This document shows, piece by piece, positions 1 to 12,278 of a stretch of DNA of 64,000 nt. The stretch is from Malus domestica (taxonomy: Eukaryota > Streptophyta > Magnoliopsida > Rosales > Rosaceae). The notes under the pieces are model-generated. The model saw nothing but the letters and a program-made list of their open reading frames with translations, made no database searches and was not told the origin of the DNA. Each line of letters starts with the position of its first letter. Positions within the stretch are counted from its first letter, which is position 1. The DNA lies in NCBI RefSeq assembly GCF_042453785.1, contig NC_091671.1, positions 40,318,501 through 40,382,500 of the forward strand, given 5' to 3'. Both the position numbers and the translations under genes were made by a program.

Positions 1-1591
1 ATCCAGGTAAGAATGATTTCATAGATATATGAGATGCTAGCCGGAACCCCCGTGGTAGTCTGTATGGCTGAATTCATAGCTCAAAAGTCAATCTAGCCGG
101 AGTCACTACAATGACCTATACGGCAATATACTGCACATAAGTTGGAACCCCTAAAAAGGGTATGTATGACAAGATTGGGTGAAATATAATTATGCTCAAT
201 TCTACTCTCTCATAATAGCCGGGTGATAAATTGCTAGTCACCTACAAGTCAGAACCATAAATAAGATCTGTACGATAAGACTGTGCACTTAAGTTGGATC
301 CAATATGAGCATATAGTGCGGGAGGTGACGTAAATAAACAGGCATGTACTTCATATATCTGGCTAATTCACAATCACCCTAGGTGCAGTTTTATGAGCTC
401 AACATTACTCAATCATATATCACATCATCGATGATTCACATAATCAAACATAACTTACCGAAACTTACATGTGCCTCAACAGCACCACATTTATATATAT
501 ATGCAACCATGAAATGCATATTCAAAATATAAAAGCATTTGGCATATTATTTCAAAGCATACTTTCCTTCAAAAAAATATTTCTGGGAAATAAATCAAGT
601 ATATAAATATATACTGAAAACAAAAGCCCACTCAATGATATGTCGACGGGTCGTAACCCTCGAGTCGCCCCTAGATACGCTCGTCCTCGGGATAAATCTC
701 ACCTATATGCGAATTAATTATAAAAACATTATTTTAAAGCACATAGGCAAAACTATTAATATACCAACGTGACCTAGACAACCTCACGAACATCGTGATA
801 TTTTTAGATAAATTTTTCTGTGGCTCACGCGCCCCCACGTGCCGGGGAGGGCACGGCCTCACCCGCCCTCACGCGCATCACCTTCAACCTCCAGACACCG
901 GAACTGTCACCGGAGCCGGATTTTGGGCAGACCTGCAACTGCCTATTTCTCATTCGTTTTTGCACCATTTTTCATGTATTTTATACCAAAATGAAGCTCT
1001 TAACTTGAAGAACACAATCATACTAATTTAAAGTTCTAAAAGTCACAGAATCTCACCGGAGAATTCCAAGAAAACCGGCCAAACTTTGTCCACACGATCC
1101 CGACGTCCAAAACCTTCAAATGAAGCACTCTGAGCTTCCTTGGGACCTCACTAAGCTTCCTACAAGCTTCAAATTCCCAAAAACATCCATAATTACATGT
1201 TCATGAACAGTGCACCAATCGAGGGTTATGAAAAACTAAGGTTTTCGAAGGTATCCTTACCTGAAATGGGTATCAATCGACTCGTCTGGGCTTCACAAAC
1301 ACAATGGTACCATTTTCTTCCTCAATCAGTGAGGTTTGAAAGGTCCTTGGTGTTTGTCCGTACAAGAAGAAGGAGAGAGAGAGAGTCCGAGAAATGAGAG
1401 AGAGATAGAGCACGGGAAAAAGAGAGAAGGAGTAAGTGTGGTGTGTGTGTGATCCACGTGGTCACCAATTCAAGACCACAAAACAATCTCTAAGTCTGGA
1501 TATGTCACACATACACACTATCATTTTCCCGTCCAAGGATAAAGCTGTTATTTTACATCGTCGAAAATTATATATTTGGGACGGGCTGTGA
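1..1591 (-). mobile_element. LTR (probably Ty3/gypsy), cut by window edge
   Basis: Read on the minus strand, this stretch begins TGTCACAGCCCGTCCC (plus-strand 1576-1591), a start typical of long plant gypsy LTRs. It carries a GA-rich block (about 1370-1430 on plus) and repeated phrases such as agccggaac (39-47) and gtcggaacc-like variants in the first 500 bases. No gag or pol reading frame is visible, so it is either a solo LTR or the outer part of an element lying beyond position 1. It is a fossil. The family assignment rests on termini and style only. Confidence 0.5.
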
Positions 1592-1668
1592 CAATAAATT
1601 AACAGAAGGTCGGAAAAAAAAAATATGTGTGTTGATAGCACTACCCCATGCTGTATGGGTTGGTTACT

Positions 1669-2152
1669 TTTTATGTTTAAGATATAGACAAATTACATAG
1701 AAAAAATGTGGGACGAAGAAGGGTTATATGGAGAAGAAAGAACAAAGATGAATGAATAGAACAAAATTTTGAATGTGAAATCAACTTCAAATATACTCTA
1801 AATATTTTTTTTTTGTTCTTGGTTTTAGTGTATGCATTTCTGAGAGATTTTTCAGTATGTCCATGACACGGAGCGGAATAATACATGTCATTATGCAATT
1901 GGAGGAACATTTGAAAAAAAAAAAGTTCTCTCTAATTGTATAATGACATATGGTGTTCTGCCTCGTATTTGAAGGACACTGAAAAATCTCTCGTGCCTTA
2001 CCTTATACATTTCTTATCTCTCATCTTTGAAGTTGTTTTCACATTCAAAATTTTGTTCTATTCATTCATCTTTGTTCTTTCTTCTCCTGACATAACCTTT
2101 CTTCATCCCACATTTCTTCTATGTACTTTGTCTATATCTTAAACATAAAAAA
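1669..2152. mobile_element. Foldback (long inverted repeat) MITE
   Basis: Two arms of about 240 bp (1669-1911 and 1925-2152) are inverted copies of each other around a spacer of about 15 bp. The outer ends read ttatgtttaagatatagac on the left and gtctatatcttaaacata on the right. The inner part (about 1851-2001) has ends like gagagatttttcagt, which recall the smaller MITE family at 49988, 53022 and 62632. The open frames in the two arms are mirror images of one another and are not genes. The transcript would fold into a long hairpin. Confidence 0.75.
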
Positions 2153-2494
2153 TAAAATAATTATCAAACGAGCATCTTAAGTTTTTCACACTATTGGCTA
2201 AAGTGAGGCAATCAAAGAGGTTGAATGTACATTATTTGTCTATTTTTAAAATGAGAACTTGTTACCGAATCAAAGGGACGAGAAAAAAAAGAAGAAAAAC
2301 GAATCACAACACTCCGATCTTATTTTACAAGATATATTTATGAAACCCTAGGTAATTCCGAACAGACATGAGAGCAATCATAAAATTTAGTTTGACTAAT
2401 TATTATTACTCTATGTGATGGTTCTTCGCAACTAGTGACATTATACCAAATAAAACAACTTCCAATTTCAAACATTCGGTTACCAAGGAATTTA
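2153..2494. other. Short intergenic spacer
   Basis: This is AT-rich sequence with no convincing frame, RNA gene or terminal repeat. It ends at the TTA target site (2492-2494) of the next element. Confidence 0.5.
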
Positions 2495-3073
2495 AGGTCT
2501 ATTTGGTATTCTATTTGAATCCAACTTTTTAAACTCAAAAACAATTTTCAAGTTTTAGGCTTTAAAAACTTGTTTGGTAGGACTATTTTCAAAAACTGAA
2601 CTCAAGACTAACTAAAAAATATAATATATTCTCTAAAAACATAAAAAATGAGTTTTTAGAGTTTTTAAACTTCAACTCTCTCATTTATTTTTTCTCTCCT
2701 CCCCTCTCACTCCAAACCGATCTCTCTGTTTTCTTCTTTCTCTTTTTTTTTTTTTTTACCTTTGTCGTCTCTCCTCTAATCCGCTTTCTTCATTTTCTCG
2801 GTTCTTTCTCTCAACTCCTCTTCCTCTCTATCTCGTCCAATCTTCTCTCTTCTTTCTCTTTCCTTCAATCATCTCTTACTTTCTTTCTTCCTCTCTCCTC
2901 TTTCTCCCTCTCATGTGATCCCCTCTTTTTAGATTTCTTTGTCTAGTTTAAGTCTTAAGATTTAAAATTTTTAAATCACAAACCAATTAAGTTTTTGAGT
3001 CTTAAAGAAAATTGTTTTCAAGAAATGTTTTAAGAAATGATAAAAAATCTCAAATAGGATACCAAACAGGCTC
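2495..3073 (-). mobile_element. PIF/Harbinger-type non-autonomous element, copy A
   Basis: The 579-bp element is flanked by TTA at 2492-2494 and 3074-3076. Its imperfect terminal inverted repeats read AGGTCTATTTGGTA on the left and, reverse-complemented, GAGCCTGTTTGGTA on the right. A TWA 3-bp target duplication and a TTTGGTA-rich end are hallmarks of PIF/Harbinger (Tourist-like) elements. The interior is a long pyrimidine-rich tract (about 2680-2920). A second copy in the opposite orientation lies at 58591-59216. It has no transposase. Confidence 0.8.
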
Positions 3074-3183
3074 TTAACTTTCTGCTTAATTTGACCTAGA
3101 ATGACCAAGTACATACAATAATTTACGTACGTGGACCATTTCTTATTTGACTCAAGACCATACATACATACATACATACATAT

Positions 3184-3555
3184 TGTTGGTATCATATTAT
3201 ATTGGGCCTCGTTACTTAGGCTTCCAGACATTGAGCTCATGATTCATGTAAAAGGGGAGGAGCCCTTAGTCTATAAAAGGGCCTCATCACCCTCGCAATC
3301 CTTAGGTCTCATCCTCACATACAAACCCACAAGGCTCACAAACAGAGAAACTCTCTCAAACTCTCTCTTTCTCTGGGGGACTTCCTCTCACACTTATAAT
3401 CCATACATACAGTTACAGAGAAATACGATCAACATCAGTATGGACGTAGCCCAAACATTGGGGTGAACCACAATACATCTTTTGTTCTTTACTTTCTTGC
3501 AGATTCACGGTCGGATTTACGTTGTTCCAAGACCTTCCGGTTTTGTGCATCAACA
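3184..3555 (+). mobile_element. Solo LTR (TGTTG...CAACA)
   Basis: A 372-bp unit starts TGTTGGTATC and ends GTGCATCAACA. It is flanked by catat (3179-3183) and catac (3556-3560), a near-perfect 5-bp target duplication. A TATA box (ctataaaagg, 3271-3280) with a downstream CT-rich leader marks a promoter and start of the R region. There is no internal region beside it. The last 15 bases match the end of the solo LTR at 31020-31533, so the two are probably related families. Confidence 0.75.
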
Positions 3556-3827
3556 CATACATACATATAAATATATATATAATGGGTGACCCCAAATCAC
3601 TAAGTCCCCCCGCTCTGCGAGAATCTAAGAGGAACGTCCATCGTCCGTAGTTTTACCTTTCCGGTTGGTATTCACACGGGTTTTAAGAATATATGAAACA
3701 TTCTATCAGCTAGCTTGCACACTGCATAACAAGCTAGCTGGCCGGTTTAGTCTGGTTAATTACAAATTAAATATCATTTTTCAACAAAATTAAAGGTACT
3801 AAAATGTAAAAAATAAAATAAAAAACT

Positions 3828-4212
3828 TGTTGAAAACATTGGCATTGTTATGAATGCCCACACACACATTGTCAATGCCCTTACAAATTGAAATAGACTT
3901 TGGAAACAAAAGGATTGTTTTCAAAACATGCGATGTAAATTTCAAACTGTAAGAACCTGTTTGTATGGAGTCGCTTTATAAATAGAGTGCTCCGACTACA
4001 GTTAAAGGATATAGAGAGACTCATGGTAGAGAGAGAGGAAAGAAGAGAGAAAAAAGAGGAAGAAGAGTTATCTTTGTACTTTTATTATTTCAGATTATAA
4101 TGAAAGCATCACTGCTGCTCCGAGGATGTACTTCAGTCACACTGACTGCAGAGGAACCTCGTAAATTTTGTGTCTTGTTTATTCCACTGCACATACCGTC
4201 AATTTTACAACA
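3828..4212 (+). repeat. 5' LTR of the copia element
   Basis: It starts TGTTGAAAAC and ends TTTTACAACA. A TATA box (tttataaata, 3975-3984) precedes a GA-rich leader and a polyadenylation-type region. It is followed at once by cattatcagc, where a primer-binding site is expected. Confidence 0.9.
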
Positions 4213-5904
4213 CATTATCAGCATGAGAAGCTCTCATGTCAGTGGAAATCACAACGCCATAGCATTATCTACCTCTCACCTCTGTTAGTTAAAATCTCAC
4301 AGAATAAAAGGTATGTCCATTTTCTGTCTCTCTCACCGCGCCTGAAGCGCCCCACCGAATTCCGGTGAGAATTGAAATTTACAACTACTTGAAGTCGTCA
4401 CGAGATGAGAAAACTCGTACTTGACAACTGGTTTCCAAAGATACAGAAGAATCTCATCAGACTTGGAAACCCAGATCATGTTGTTTTCAACGGATCTCAA
4501 GGACTCCCATGAATCCTCAGTTGTCTGAGATGGTGATGGCAAGACTGACTCCACACAGTCTCCCTATCTTGTGCCTTCATCAACTCCGTTGTCATCTATG
4601 TCCCTGTAGGGAGGTTCTTGCTTCGTGATACCATGTTCTCTGGGTCATGCAAGAACAACGCCAGTCTCTGGTAGCCTTTTAATTGAATTGGATTTGTGAG
4701 ACCTCCACAATAACCCAGTTGGCCCTACATTTAGAGACTGGCAGAGACAGAGAAGAAAGAAAAATAATAGAAATGTGTGGTGTTGGTTGCACCCTAAGAA
4801 AAAAAAAAATAATAAAATATAAAGGGATTTGAATGGTGCACGGCACCATCTGGTCAAAATAATAAATAAAGACAAAAGCTTTGGGTTGGTGCATGGCACT
4901 AGGGCTGGGCACGGGCCGGGGCGAGCCGGGCCGAACCTAAGTTTGTAGGAACCTGACATTACCCGAAACGGGCCGGGACGGGGCGGGGATTGGATTTTCT
5001 TGTATAGGAACCGAACATTACCCGGCCCGGTTAAAACGGGCTGGTTCGGGCCGGGTCCACGGGTACCCTTTTTTTTTTTTTTTTTTTTTAACTGCACTGC
5101 ACAGATTGCAATTTGCAACTGCACAATCACAGTGACACTGCATTTATGTAGATTTTGCACAAATTCACCATTATTCACATCTAATCTAAATACAAAGTCT
5201 AATATCCAAGTTCATAAATTAAGTTTTAACAATACATCCAAAATAACAATATTACATCGTCCTCCAACATCTAAAAATGAAATCCACATACACAATATCC
5301 GAAAGTCCAAGACATCCAAATTCCAAAAATCAAATACTCCAAAACAACATAAACATGACATCCGCAATAAATTTCAAATTAAAACCACATCCAACGCCCA
5401 AGTTCCAACAACAATCCTCAATTCCTCATTGAATCTATAAGCAAAAATAGAATATAAACATCATATTATCCTCATTGAAATTTAAAGTTTATTCATTTGA
5501 GTTTAAAATATTACCGCAATTCCTTTTCCTTTGTTCGTTCGAGTTGTTTGAGGAGCTTCAATTTCAGGAACACTTGATGAAATGGTTGAACTTGTAGATA
5601 TAATATTTGCTTTTCTTCTTTTATATTCTACAACAAAGAACAAAAGTTAATTGTAAACCAATTAATATAAACTTATAAACCAAACTATACAAAACAAAAT
5701 AATTACCTTCTTCACACTCTTGATAAAATTCAAGCTCTGCAGGACTTGCTTCATATTCAATGTTGCCAATTGGTTCACTTCTTAACCAGTTTTGGAGGCA
5801 CATCAATGACTCCACTGTTTGAGGAAGGAGACATGATCTATAGGGGTACTTTGACTTTGAGAGTGAGACATAATGTAGAAAGAAATCTGTAAATATATAA
5901 AACC

Positions 5905-6268
5905 AAACTGCACATATATCAAAACTGCACATATATAATCAAAACTGCACATATAAAAATCAAAACTGCACATGTATAAAATAAATCAAAACTGCACATG
6001 TATAAATCAAAACTGCACATATATAAAAACTGCACATATAAGTATAACAAGGAACTTGAGGACATGAATTTGAAATTACCTTCTCGTTTAAGGAATTGAG
6101 AAATCAACCAACTAATCCCAGAATAGTTAGCTCAGTCTTGCTCCTCAAAGAATGTATGCTCGATCTATATAAAACCAAACTGCACATATATCAAAACTGC
6201 ACATATATAAATCAAAACTGCACATGTATAAATCAAAACTGCACATATATAAAAACTGCACATATAAG
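5905..6268. repeat. Two blocks of about 20-bp satellite repeats
   Basis: The unit AAACTGCACATATATAAATC recurs seven times at about 5905-6040 and five times at about 6170-6268, with small length changes. The two blocks share the same order of variants (tatatc, tataaatc, catgtataaatc, tataaaaactg, tataagta), so one block is a duplicate of the other, separated by about 130 bp of other sequence. Confidence 0.85.
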
Positions 6269-6273
6269 TAAAA

Positions 6274-6546
6274 CAAAACACACACACATACACACACACA
6301 CACACACACACAGAGAACATACACACACACACGCACATACACACATACACACACAGAACATACACACAGAACACACATACACACACAGAACACACACACA
6401 CATACACACACAGAACATACACACATACACACATACACACACAGAACATACACACATACACACATACACACACAGAACATACACACATACACACACACAC
6501 ACGCACACAGAAGCAGAACACAGAACACACACACGCATGCACACAC
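6274..6546. repeat. CA-rich microsatellite with ACAGAACATAC units
   Basis: This is about 270 bp of (CA)n interrupted by higher-order units such as acacacagaacatacacacat. The long frames across it on both strands (Thr-His or Val-Cys repeats) are low-complexity artefacts. Confidence 0.95.
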
Positions 6547-9500
6547 AGACATTTAACTAATAATTGCTAATGCTCAAGCTTGACTGTAATAAGTAACGGT
6601 ATAACTATATGCATTTAACTTTTCATACTCGTGGAAACATATATGAAAAAAAACTAGCCTTAAGCACTAGAGGTTAAAATACTAACAAATAACCACAATT
6701 CCTGCATCTAAAATATCCTAGCATCACTGATTAGATAGCAGGTTCAAATAAAATGAGGAAGCTTTAAGAGAAACATATCAATAACCATAGATTGGAGCTA
6801 GAACTCTTTATTATACTAAAAATAGAGAAACCAGATCATCTTTGCCGAAAACAATAGAGAAAACATCAACCCACTCACACACAGATCAGAGACAAAGGCG
6901 TTTGGAACCCTGAAAATTTAAATAGTTACCTGAAAATTTAAACAGATCAGAGACAAAGTCGCAGCTGGTGATGCTTTGTGGACGGCGGCTTGTGGCTGGC
7001 GCAGATGGTTTACGGCGGGTGATCTGGGTATATGCCTGGTTTACGGTGGCTTGTGAAGGTTTAGGGTAGATGAGATGGGAGAGAGAGAGAAAGAAAGACT
7101 GTGAGAGAGAGAGATCGAGAAGAAGGAGATCGAGAGGGATGAGATCGAGAGAGATCGGGAGAGCGGAGAGATCGAGGGAGGCGGAGAGATCGAGCGGAGA
7201 GATCGAATTAGGTCTGAATCCTGATAATAAAAGGGTGAGTGACAGTGAGGGTCGAATTCTAATAATAAAAGAGACGGTAATCACAGTAGACCAACGGTCC
7301 GGGCCGGGGGCCCGTTTTCTCCAATCTTTAGAACCGGCCCGCCCCGTTATTTATCTGGAACCGGCCCGCCCCGCCCCGTTTTGTATTTGTAATTCTTAGA
7401 CCCGCCCCGTACCCGCCCCGAACCCTCAAAGACCCGCCCCGACCGGCGGGTCCAGGACCCGTTTGCCCACCCCTACATGGCACCATGCTGTAGAAGGAAA
7501 GAAAAAAATAATAAAGGTTTGAATAAGTGTTGACAAAAGAAAGAAAAATAATAAACAAAAGGGGGACTGATACTTCTTGTTATGATGTTGGCTTAAAACA
7601 CTTTCACAAGTTTTATTTATTTTAAAGTAATATATTTATCATGGACTGTTTTACCACCTACTGCTTTAAGTTTTGATTTATGTAAATGGTGCTGAATTAA
7701 AGCCCTTATCACAAGTTTTATTTACTTAAATGGAATTTATTTACTATGGCTAGAATTACCGCCTATTGCTTTAATTTATTTATTGTACTTATCTTTTGTT
7801 ACGATGAGTATAACAAGGACCCGAAGTTCCTTGATTAGATCAGAACCTGCAGTTTCTTGATCCTCATCATATAAAATGATTGGACCCGAAGTTCCATCAT
7901 GCAAAAAGATCGAGCATGAAGTTCCTTGATGAGTACCGTAAGTTTGAAGTGCCGCAGTGCCTCAACTTAATTGTAATAAAAGCCATAAGAGTCTCAGTCT
8001 ACATACTATTAAATAAGGACCAGAAGTTCCTTATGTCCATACTCAAAATGGTTTAGCAGAAACATTTATTAAGATTATGAAATTGATTACACGCGTTCTG
8101 CTCATGAAAACGAAATTGCTAATTTTCTACATGGGGACATGTCATTTTACATAATGCATTATTAAGTTCGGTTGAGACCAGTTGCCAACCATCAATATTT
8201 CTCAGTATAATTTGTGTTTGGGCACTAGCCAAACATTATAAATTTACGAGTTTTTGGTCGTGTTATCTATGTGCTTATTGCACTGCCACAACATACTAAA
8301 ATGAGGCATCATTGCGGATTGGGCATTGATGTTGAACACCATCTATCATTCAATATTTAGAACCCTTGACTGAGGATATGCTTACCACGTGGTTTGCGGA
8401 CTGTCATTTTGATAAGACAATATCATTCTAGAATAATGATGAGAAAAGACTGTTTCAGAAGAACGAAGAGAATTTGTCTTATTTTGATTCATGAAGCAAT
8501 CAACATGAAAATGAAGTAAGAATAATTGAATGATGCAATGATGTGTCAATCAAATGCCAGATGCATTTAATAATGTAACGAAAGTGATAAAATCACATGT
8601 ACTTGCTGTAAATGTGCCTACAAGAAATGATTTCTCAGTTGCACGCCTGAAACGTGGCAGACCCTCAGACTAAAAAAAAAAGACTCAGTATTCTGAAAGA
8701 GCAAGAATATGGCACTCCTAAACTATTGCATTCCCGAAGCATAACTGTTGCATGCTAGAAACATGACAGTCGCCGTATCGATATACGTTCCAAAAACGAC
8801 AATCCACGGACATGAGAATGTTGATGTCTAATGCATAAAACATGATAGACGTATAGGTTCTAAATGACTCAACTCCCGGAAGTGGAGATTAAAATCCAAG
8901 CTCTATAACACTCAAGAAGAGGTTATGATCCACATTTTATAAATTATGACTATCTTGGAAGAGATAGTGTAATGCCCTTGAAGAGGCAATGGATATCCAA
9001 AAAAAATGAAAAGTTTTTATGCATGCACATGAGAATATGGGATCACAGATTGATGATAACCAATGGTAATTTCGGTTTTTGATGAGTAGCTACTAAATTC
9101 ATCAATTAACTGTGTTGATATTGAGTCTCGTTCTTTTCAACTAAAAAAATGGAGAAAGGCAATTCCATTACAATTTTGTAAGAACGTGGAAAAATTGACC
9201 TATATATTTGAATAAAATACAAATAGCTAAAATATGTTGAACTAATGAGGTTACATATGGACATTTGTAATACAGTGAAATACACTCACATGATATGACA
9301 CAAGGTTGTAAACAAGTTCATATGAATGGATAATTATATACGAAGGGTTGTGAGTCGCTCACATCATATCTCTATAAGTAAATCCCTTAATTATACATGG
9401 GAGCAAGTTGCTCTGTATAAATTCTAAAGGAAAATGTGTCATGAAGTGTAGAAAATTCCTGAAGGATTAATTGCTTGAAGTAAGCCCCTGAAGGGTAAAA

Positions 9501-10307
9501 CATAAATTATGTACTCAATACCAATGAATGGTATAAATTACCTTAGTGAGTACTATCATTATGATATTTTTGCAACATACTAAAATCTCTTGACATTAAA
9601 TTAGAATTCTTAAAGAGTTGATGATATTGAAGGAAGACTCCTGAAGAGTCAAGAACGATTATAAAGTGTTGAGAGAAATATTGTCTCGAGCTGCATATCG
9701 AACAATCTACCAACACGAATCCTATCCATGATGTTCATGATATTAAAAAACCATATGAATTGAAGATTATGAGTTGAATACTCAAATAATGTCGACACTA
9801 AGAATGATCATTTATCTTCGTGAGGGTAAAGATAAATTGATATTTGGTCTGGAAGTACCACATCTTAGTGAAGTATATGCTTTATTGTATTTAGCACAAT
9901 ACACTGAATGAAATAAAGTTTATCTATTAATGTCTCCGAGAAATTACAAACATGTACATACACATGAGTTAAAATGAACAAATAGGAGAGAACCTTCACA
10001 AAAGTTGCTCATGTGAAGTCTAAGTGCTCAGCAGTACCCTAGAAGGAGGAGGCACTGGAGATTGATCATGTGGCACCCCAGTACTTGGCAAAACACCAGA
10101 AGGAGAAGGCATCCGTTGCTTTCAAAATCTAGCAACGAACCTTTGGTGATCACTTTGAAACCGATTTTCGGATTCTTGCAACTGGTCGAGCTTTCTTTTC
10201 ATGCTCGTAGAGTAATTATTTGCAAGCACGTGTAACACCCTATTTTTGTGCTTAAGCCCTCTGATCTTTTGTTTAAGACTTGCCACCTCAGCCATCAATG
10301 ATTCAAC

Positions 10308-10613
10308 CTAGCAAGTTTGAGCAAGTAGGCGTTGGCCCATATTGGATACAAAGCCCGCACATTGAATATTGAGAGCTAATGAGTCTTGAACGGCCGACTC
10401 ATCAGACCGATTTGAAAGGATTCTATTATCCTTGGGAGTGAGAAGATTCCTAACTACCATTGTAGCGGTTAAGTCATTCTTTATCACAGAGTCCCCAACC
10501 GTAAGAGGACCATTTGAAGATAAGAAAGACAGGTGCCATATATTATCCTGATGCGACTCGCCTGTATTAGTCCTAAGACTCAAATCTAAACAAACGTTAG
10601 ATGGGCAAACCAT
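10308..10613 (-). other. Antisense open frame in the copia interior
   Basis: A 101-residue frame runs antisense to the copia element, between pol and the 3' LTR. Its product has ordinary composition (for example GESHQDNIWHLSFLSSNGPL) and does not resemble gag or pol. Some plant copia and gypsy families are known to carry an additional antisense gene in this position. I cannot tell from one fossil copy whether this is such a gene or chance. Confidence 0.35.
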
Positions 10614-11893
10614 TTTTAAGAAATGATGAAGGAAAAAAAGAGGTCAGATAAAATCTCAGAAGTGCAAGAAGAGGAAATTTCTACAGGCAACAACTTTTTG
10701 AGCATACTCTTGAACACAATTGATGTCTCTATAAAAAAAAAGGCAACAGAGCCACTTGTTCAGAGATCTCCGAATTTCAAAAGCCAGATTTTCCTAAATA
10801 ACATTTGTTGGCATTTTTCAGATGCAATCTTAGTTTTTGGATATCACGTGCAACTTTGTCAAAGATCTCTGATAAAGTTGAAAACTGGTGAATTTCACTA
10901 TTCCAACTACAACGCTGTTGCCGACAAGCGTGGATGACAAAGCCACATCCACACCACTACCTGCTATTAGGGAAATCCCTATATATGTCGACATTCATCC
11001 TTCATGGTAAAGCACACATCCAAAACTCCTAACTCTCTCTCTCATTGCCGAAAATGCATCTACAACCAAACCTCTCAACATACTCAGTTTTCTTTCTCTC
11101 CAAGAATACCTCTTCAAAACAAGTCATATCATAGCAAGAGTATCTCATATCATCAGGGACGAGAGCAAGAGTATCTCATATCATGCAATCTCTTTGTCAT
11201 TTCATTTGTCCTTATTCTTACCTGCAAAGACAAGGATAAAGAAAGCAATATGTCGGAACCTCTACTCAAACTTTCGGTAAGGAACCGACTGCCTGGAACC
11301 TTTCCTGATTGCTTACCTAGCATTGCTCTCAAGTAGCCATCTTCAACTGTTGATGGAGTTGGGTCTCAAGTCACCAAGAAAGTGATGAACCATCCAAATA
11401 CAAGGGTTGCATTCCACTCCTGCATCAGGGGACAAAGTAAGGCAAGTGAAAATGATAAATTGAAGCATGTGGAGACAAGCACAATAAACACGTGCTGATT
11501 CATTCCCGAGAAAGCCGAAGATCACTTGCCACGTGAAGCTCCTCATGGTCCAATTTCATTCAAGATCAAGCCTCAAATGTTCTTAAAGAAATCACAAGTC
11601 TGATTCAAGATCAAGTGTCTACCACACTTGAATCAAACTCCGCTTCAAATAAAATGAGTAAATTCAGACCTTTGATGCAAGTCTAGCAGAAAGCCTTCCA
11701 GCCCAGTTCAAGAAAAAATATGTGGAAAGTTAACAACAAGTAAAGCACCTCTTTCGGCAACTTTCCCCTCTAAGAGACTAAAGCAGAAGGATCAATGATC
11801 AGCCTAAAAAATTTGAAATCAGGGGGAGCATCCAAAACAGATCAAGGTTTTAACGAGGCAACTCATGTTGATATGTGGGCATCAAATGGTGAG

Positions 11894-12278
11894 TGTTGAA
11901 AACATTGGCATTGTTATGAATGCCCACACACACATTGTCAATGCCTTTGCAAATTGAAATAGACTTTGGAAACAAAAGGATTGTTTTCAAAATATGCGAT
12001 GTAAATTTCAAAATGTAAAAACCTGTTTGTATGGAGCCACTCTATAAATAGAGCGCTCCGACTGCAGTTAAAGGATATAGAGAGACTCACGGTAAAGAGA
12101 GATGAAAGAAGAGAGAAAAGAGAGGAAGAAGAGTTATCTTTGTACTCTTATTATTTCAGATTATAATGAAAGCATCACTGTTGTCCCGAGGATGTACTCG
12201 AGTCACACTGACTGTAGAGGAACCTCATAAATTTTGTGTCTTGTTTATTCCACTACACATACCATCAATTTTACAACA
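11894..12278 (+). repeat. 3' LTR of the copia element
   Basis: It has the same 385-bp length and the same termini as the 5' LTR, with about 24 base differences, most of them transitions. It is followed by the AAACT duplication. Confidence 0.9.

Larger units (their letters stand above)
4900..7475 (+). mobile_element. hAT-type non-autonomous transposon inside the copia element
   Basis: The element is flanked by a perfect 8-bp target duplication CATGGCAC (4892-4899 and 7476-7483), the hallmark of hAT insertion. Its ends read TAGGGCTGGGCACGGG on the left and, reverse-complemented, TAGGGGTGGGCAAACGGG on the right. Both subterminal regions (about 4905-5070 and 7298-7465) are strikingly GC-rich, with many GGGCCGGG or CCCGCCCCG copies, as hAT transposases need subterminal binding repeats. 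The interior holds 20-bp satellite repeats and a CA tract. No transposase frame is recognised. The insertion is younger than the copia element. Confidence 0.88.
3828..12278 (+). mobile_element. Ty1/copia LTR retrotransposon fossil, with hAT insertion
   Basis: Two 385-bp LTRs (3828-4212, 11894-12278) bound the element, and both sides carry the perfect 5-bp target duplication AAACT (3823-3827, 12279-12283). By eye the LTRs differ at about 24 sites (about 6%); with a generic plant clock this suggests an insertion a few million years old. The interior shows copia pol traces (integrase/C-terminal region around 8035-8420) and a polypurine tract with tcagggggagc just before the 3' LTR (about 11819-11829). 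An open antisense frame lies at 10308-10613. The coding part is heavily broken. A 2576-bp hAT element sits inside (4900-7475). About 5.9 kb belongs to the copia element itself. Confidence 0.9.

Noticed and set aside
4645-5440. Frames of 146-177 residues across the left end of the hAT element
   Set aside because: They run through poly(A/T) and GC subterminal repeats and show no domain.
5905-6268. CRISPR-like regular repeats
   Set aside because: Units are contiguous and variable in length with no unique spacers, and this is plant nuclear DNA.
6145-6560. Long overlapping frames on both strands
   Set aside because: They are translations of the CA microsatellite and TGCACATATA satellite, not proteins.
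6886-7284. 132-residue Leu/Ser-rich frame
   Set aside because: It is the complement of a GA-rich repeat inside the hAT element.
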